Under the pieces are notes generated by a model. The model saw nothing but the letters and a program-made list of their open reading frames with translations, was not told the DNA's origin and did no database searches. A DNA stretch of 64,000 bases from the NCBI GenBank assembly GCA_002633005.1, contig NMRA01000279.1, forward strand, positions 133,233 to 197,232. Direction: 5' to 3'. The translations under genes and the position numbers were made by a program. Below, one piece after another: positions 63,037 to 64,000 of the stretch. Numbering within the stretch: the first letter of the stretch is position 1; each line of letters starts with the position of its first letter. The DNA comes from Phoronis australis. Taxonomy: Eukaryota > Phoronida > Phoronidae.

Positions 63037-64000
63037 GTAAGTACACAAACAGCGTGGGTCATTTGCAGTGTAAATATTTTTGTCAAACTGTTTATAATGG
63101 GACATTTTTGTCACGGACAAAAAACAACAAACTTGGACCAGTTGAGGTTTGTAAAGGATTCAATGTTTGCATAACCATGGCGTTACTTTACTTACTTGGC
63201 CTGTCAAATAATTGAGCACAGGATACCAGAAATAAATAACAAGCGTGGGATATGTACAAATGGATTCCAGACACATTCAACAATCGGGCTCTAAATCAAT
63301 ACCACTGTAAACTAGACTTTTCAATGGGTAACTTTAAAGAAGGAATTACGTCTTTTCTCGAGAGAAATATAGCCCTTATTTCATTTTAGTTGACGAGATG
63401 ACAAATTCAGTCTAAAATTACTAACATAAGTTCTCGTACATTACGAAAAATCTTTTTCTCGATAACAAATGTGTTCCCCCTAGGACACCCACCCCAGGCG
63501 ACGGGTTCAAACTGCGTAACCATCACCCATGGGTCGCGCCCAGGTGTGTAACTCGGCATGACTCCTTGCGTTGAACTACAACTATGTAACAGTGCAGATG
63601 ACAGTAGAGACCGGGGTGTCCCGAAAAATCTTTTCAAAGTGTAACACACGGCTTTAATGGTGCAACTATTGGTGTTTTTTCTGATTCCAGAAATCACAAA
63701 GTTTGGTTTGCGAAGTGTATAAATAAGAAAAATTGCCTCAGAATTGACTCGTATTACAGAGAATAATTTTCTTACTTTTGGCACCAAACTCTGCCAGTTG
63801 TGCCGCGCCAAGGCGGAAACAAGAAAACGTACCGTTTCTTTTGTTTTTGCAATAGATTTCTTGTTCCATTTAAACATGGTATACAGTAGTTGGATGAGTA
63901 GTATTCATTTTGTGGATCATGTGAAGGTTTAATGACAGTCAGCTGTGAACAGTTTGAACAAATCTTAATATTCATCATTTTTCTGCTATTAGATTCACAT
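63037..64000 (+). other. Possible intron 1 of the candidate gene starting at 62981; nothing else seen
   Basis: No acceptor followed by a recognisable phase 2 exon is visible. A minus-strand frame (63407-63877) is open for 156 codons but shows no known motif and a composition like the surrounding DNA, so it is not called. Confidence 0.3.

Overview
This is eukaryotic nuclear DNA: AT-rich, gene-poor, with long introns, GT-AG splice sites and many decayed transposable elements. No prokaryotic feature is visible (no operons, ribosome binding sites or CRISPR arrays). The window suggests an invertebrate animal. It has a PAR-type bZIP gene of the CES-2/HLF/TEF class, a Penelope-like element, tRNA-derived SINEs, LINE remnants and short foldback elements, a mix common in marine invertebrates. 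The phylum cannot be fixed from the sequence. Two single-N positions sit inside homopolymer or simple-repeat runs (33858 and 51328) and look like assembly or base-calling uncertainties.

The one clear gene lies on the minus strand from about 50.24 kb to 6.69 kb. I model four coding exons: 50239-50146, 42490-42275, 41068-40850 and 6985-6690. All three introns are phase 1, and the product is 274 residues. The last exon carries an unmistakable bZIP domain. A second possible first coding exon (23707-23533) sits inside the 34 kb last intron. It also ends in phase 1, so it could splice straight to the bZIP exon and give a 156-residue isoform with a different N-terminus. By eye I counted eleven perfect matches to the PAR-bZIP/E4BP4 D-box (RTTAYGTAAY), ten of them inside or just upstream of this gene. 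One lies about 0.28 kb upstream of the distal start codon and two abut at 19.44 kb, which points to possible auto- or cross-regulation.

Layout: 1-6.69 kb is the 3' flank or 3' UTR with one foldback repeat. 6.99-40.85 kb is the large last intron, holding several MITEs, tRNA-derived SINEs, a Tx1/L1-like LINE tail split by a MITE, and the alternative exon. 40.85-50.24 kb holds exons 3, 2 and 1 and two locally duplicated regions: repeats of the exon 2 splice-donor region, and a diverged array of units of roughly 135 bp. 51.29 kb is a simple repeat. 53.8-54.5 kb has two copies of one MITE family. 56.0-57.9 kb is a decayed LINE with a 17-bp minisatellite inside its coding region. 58.3-59.4 kb is a broken Penelope-like element between inverted repeats. 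From 59.4 kb to the end I see only one candidate feature, a short plus-strand first coding exon at 62981-63036 with a consensus donor, which would start another gene running off the window.
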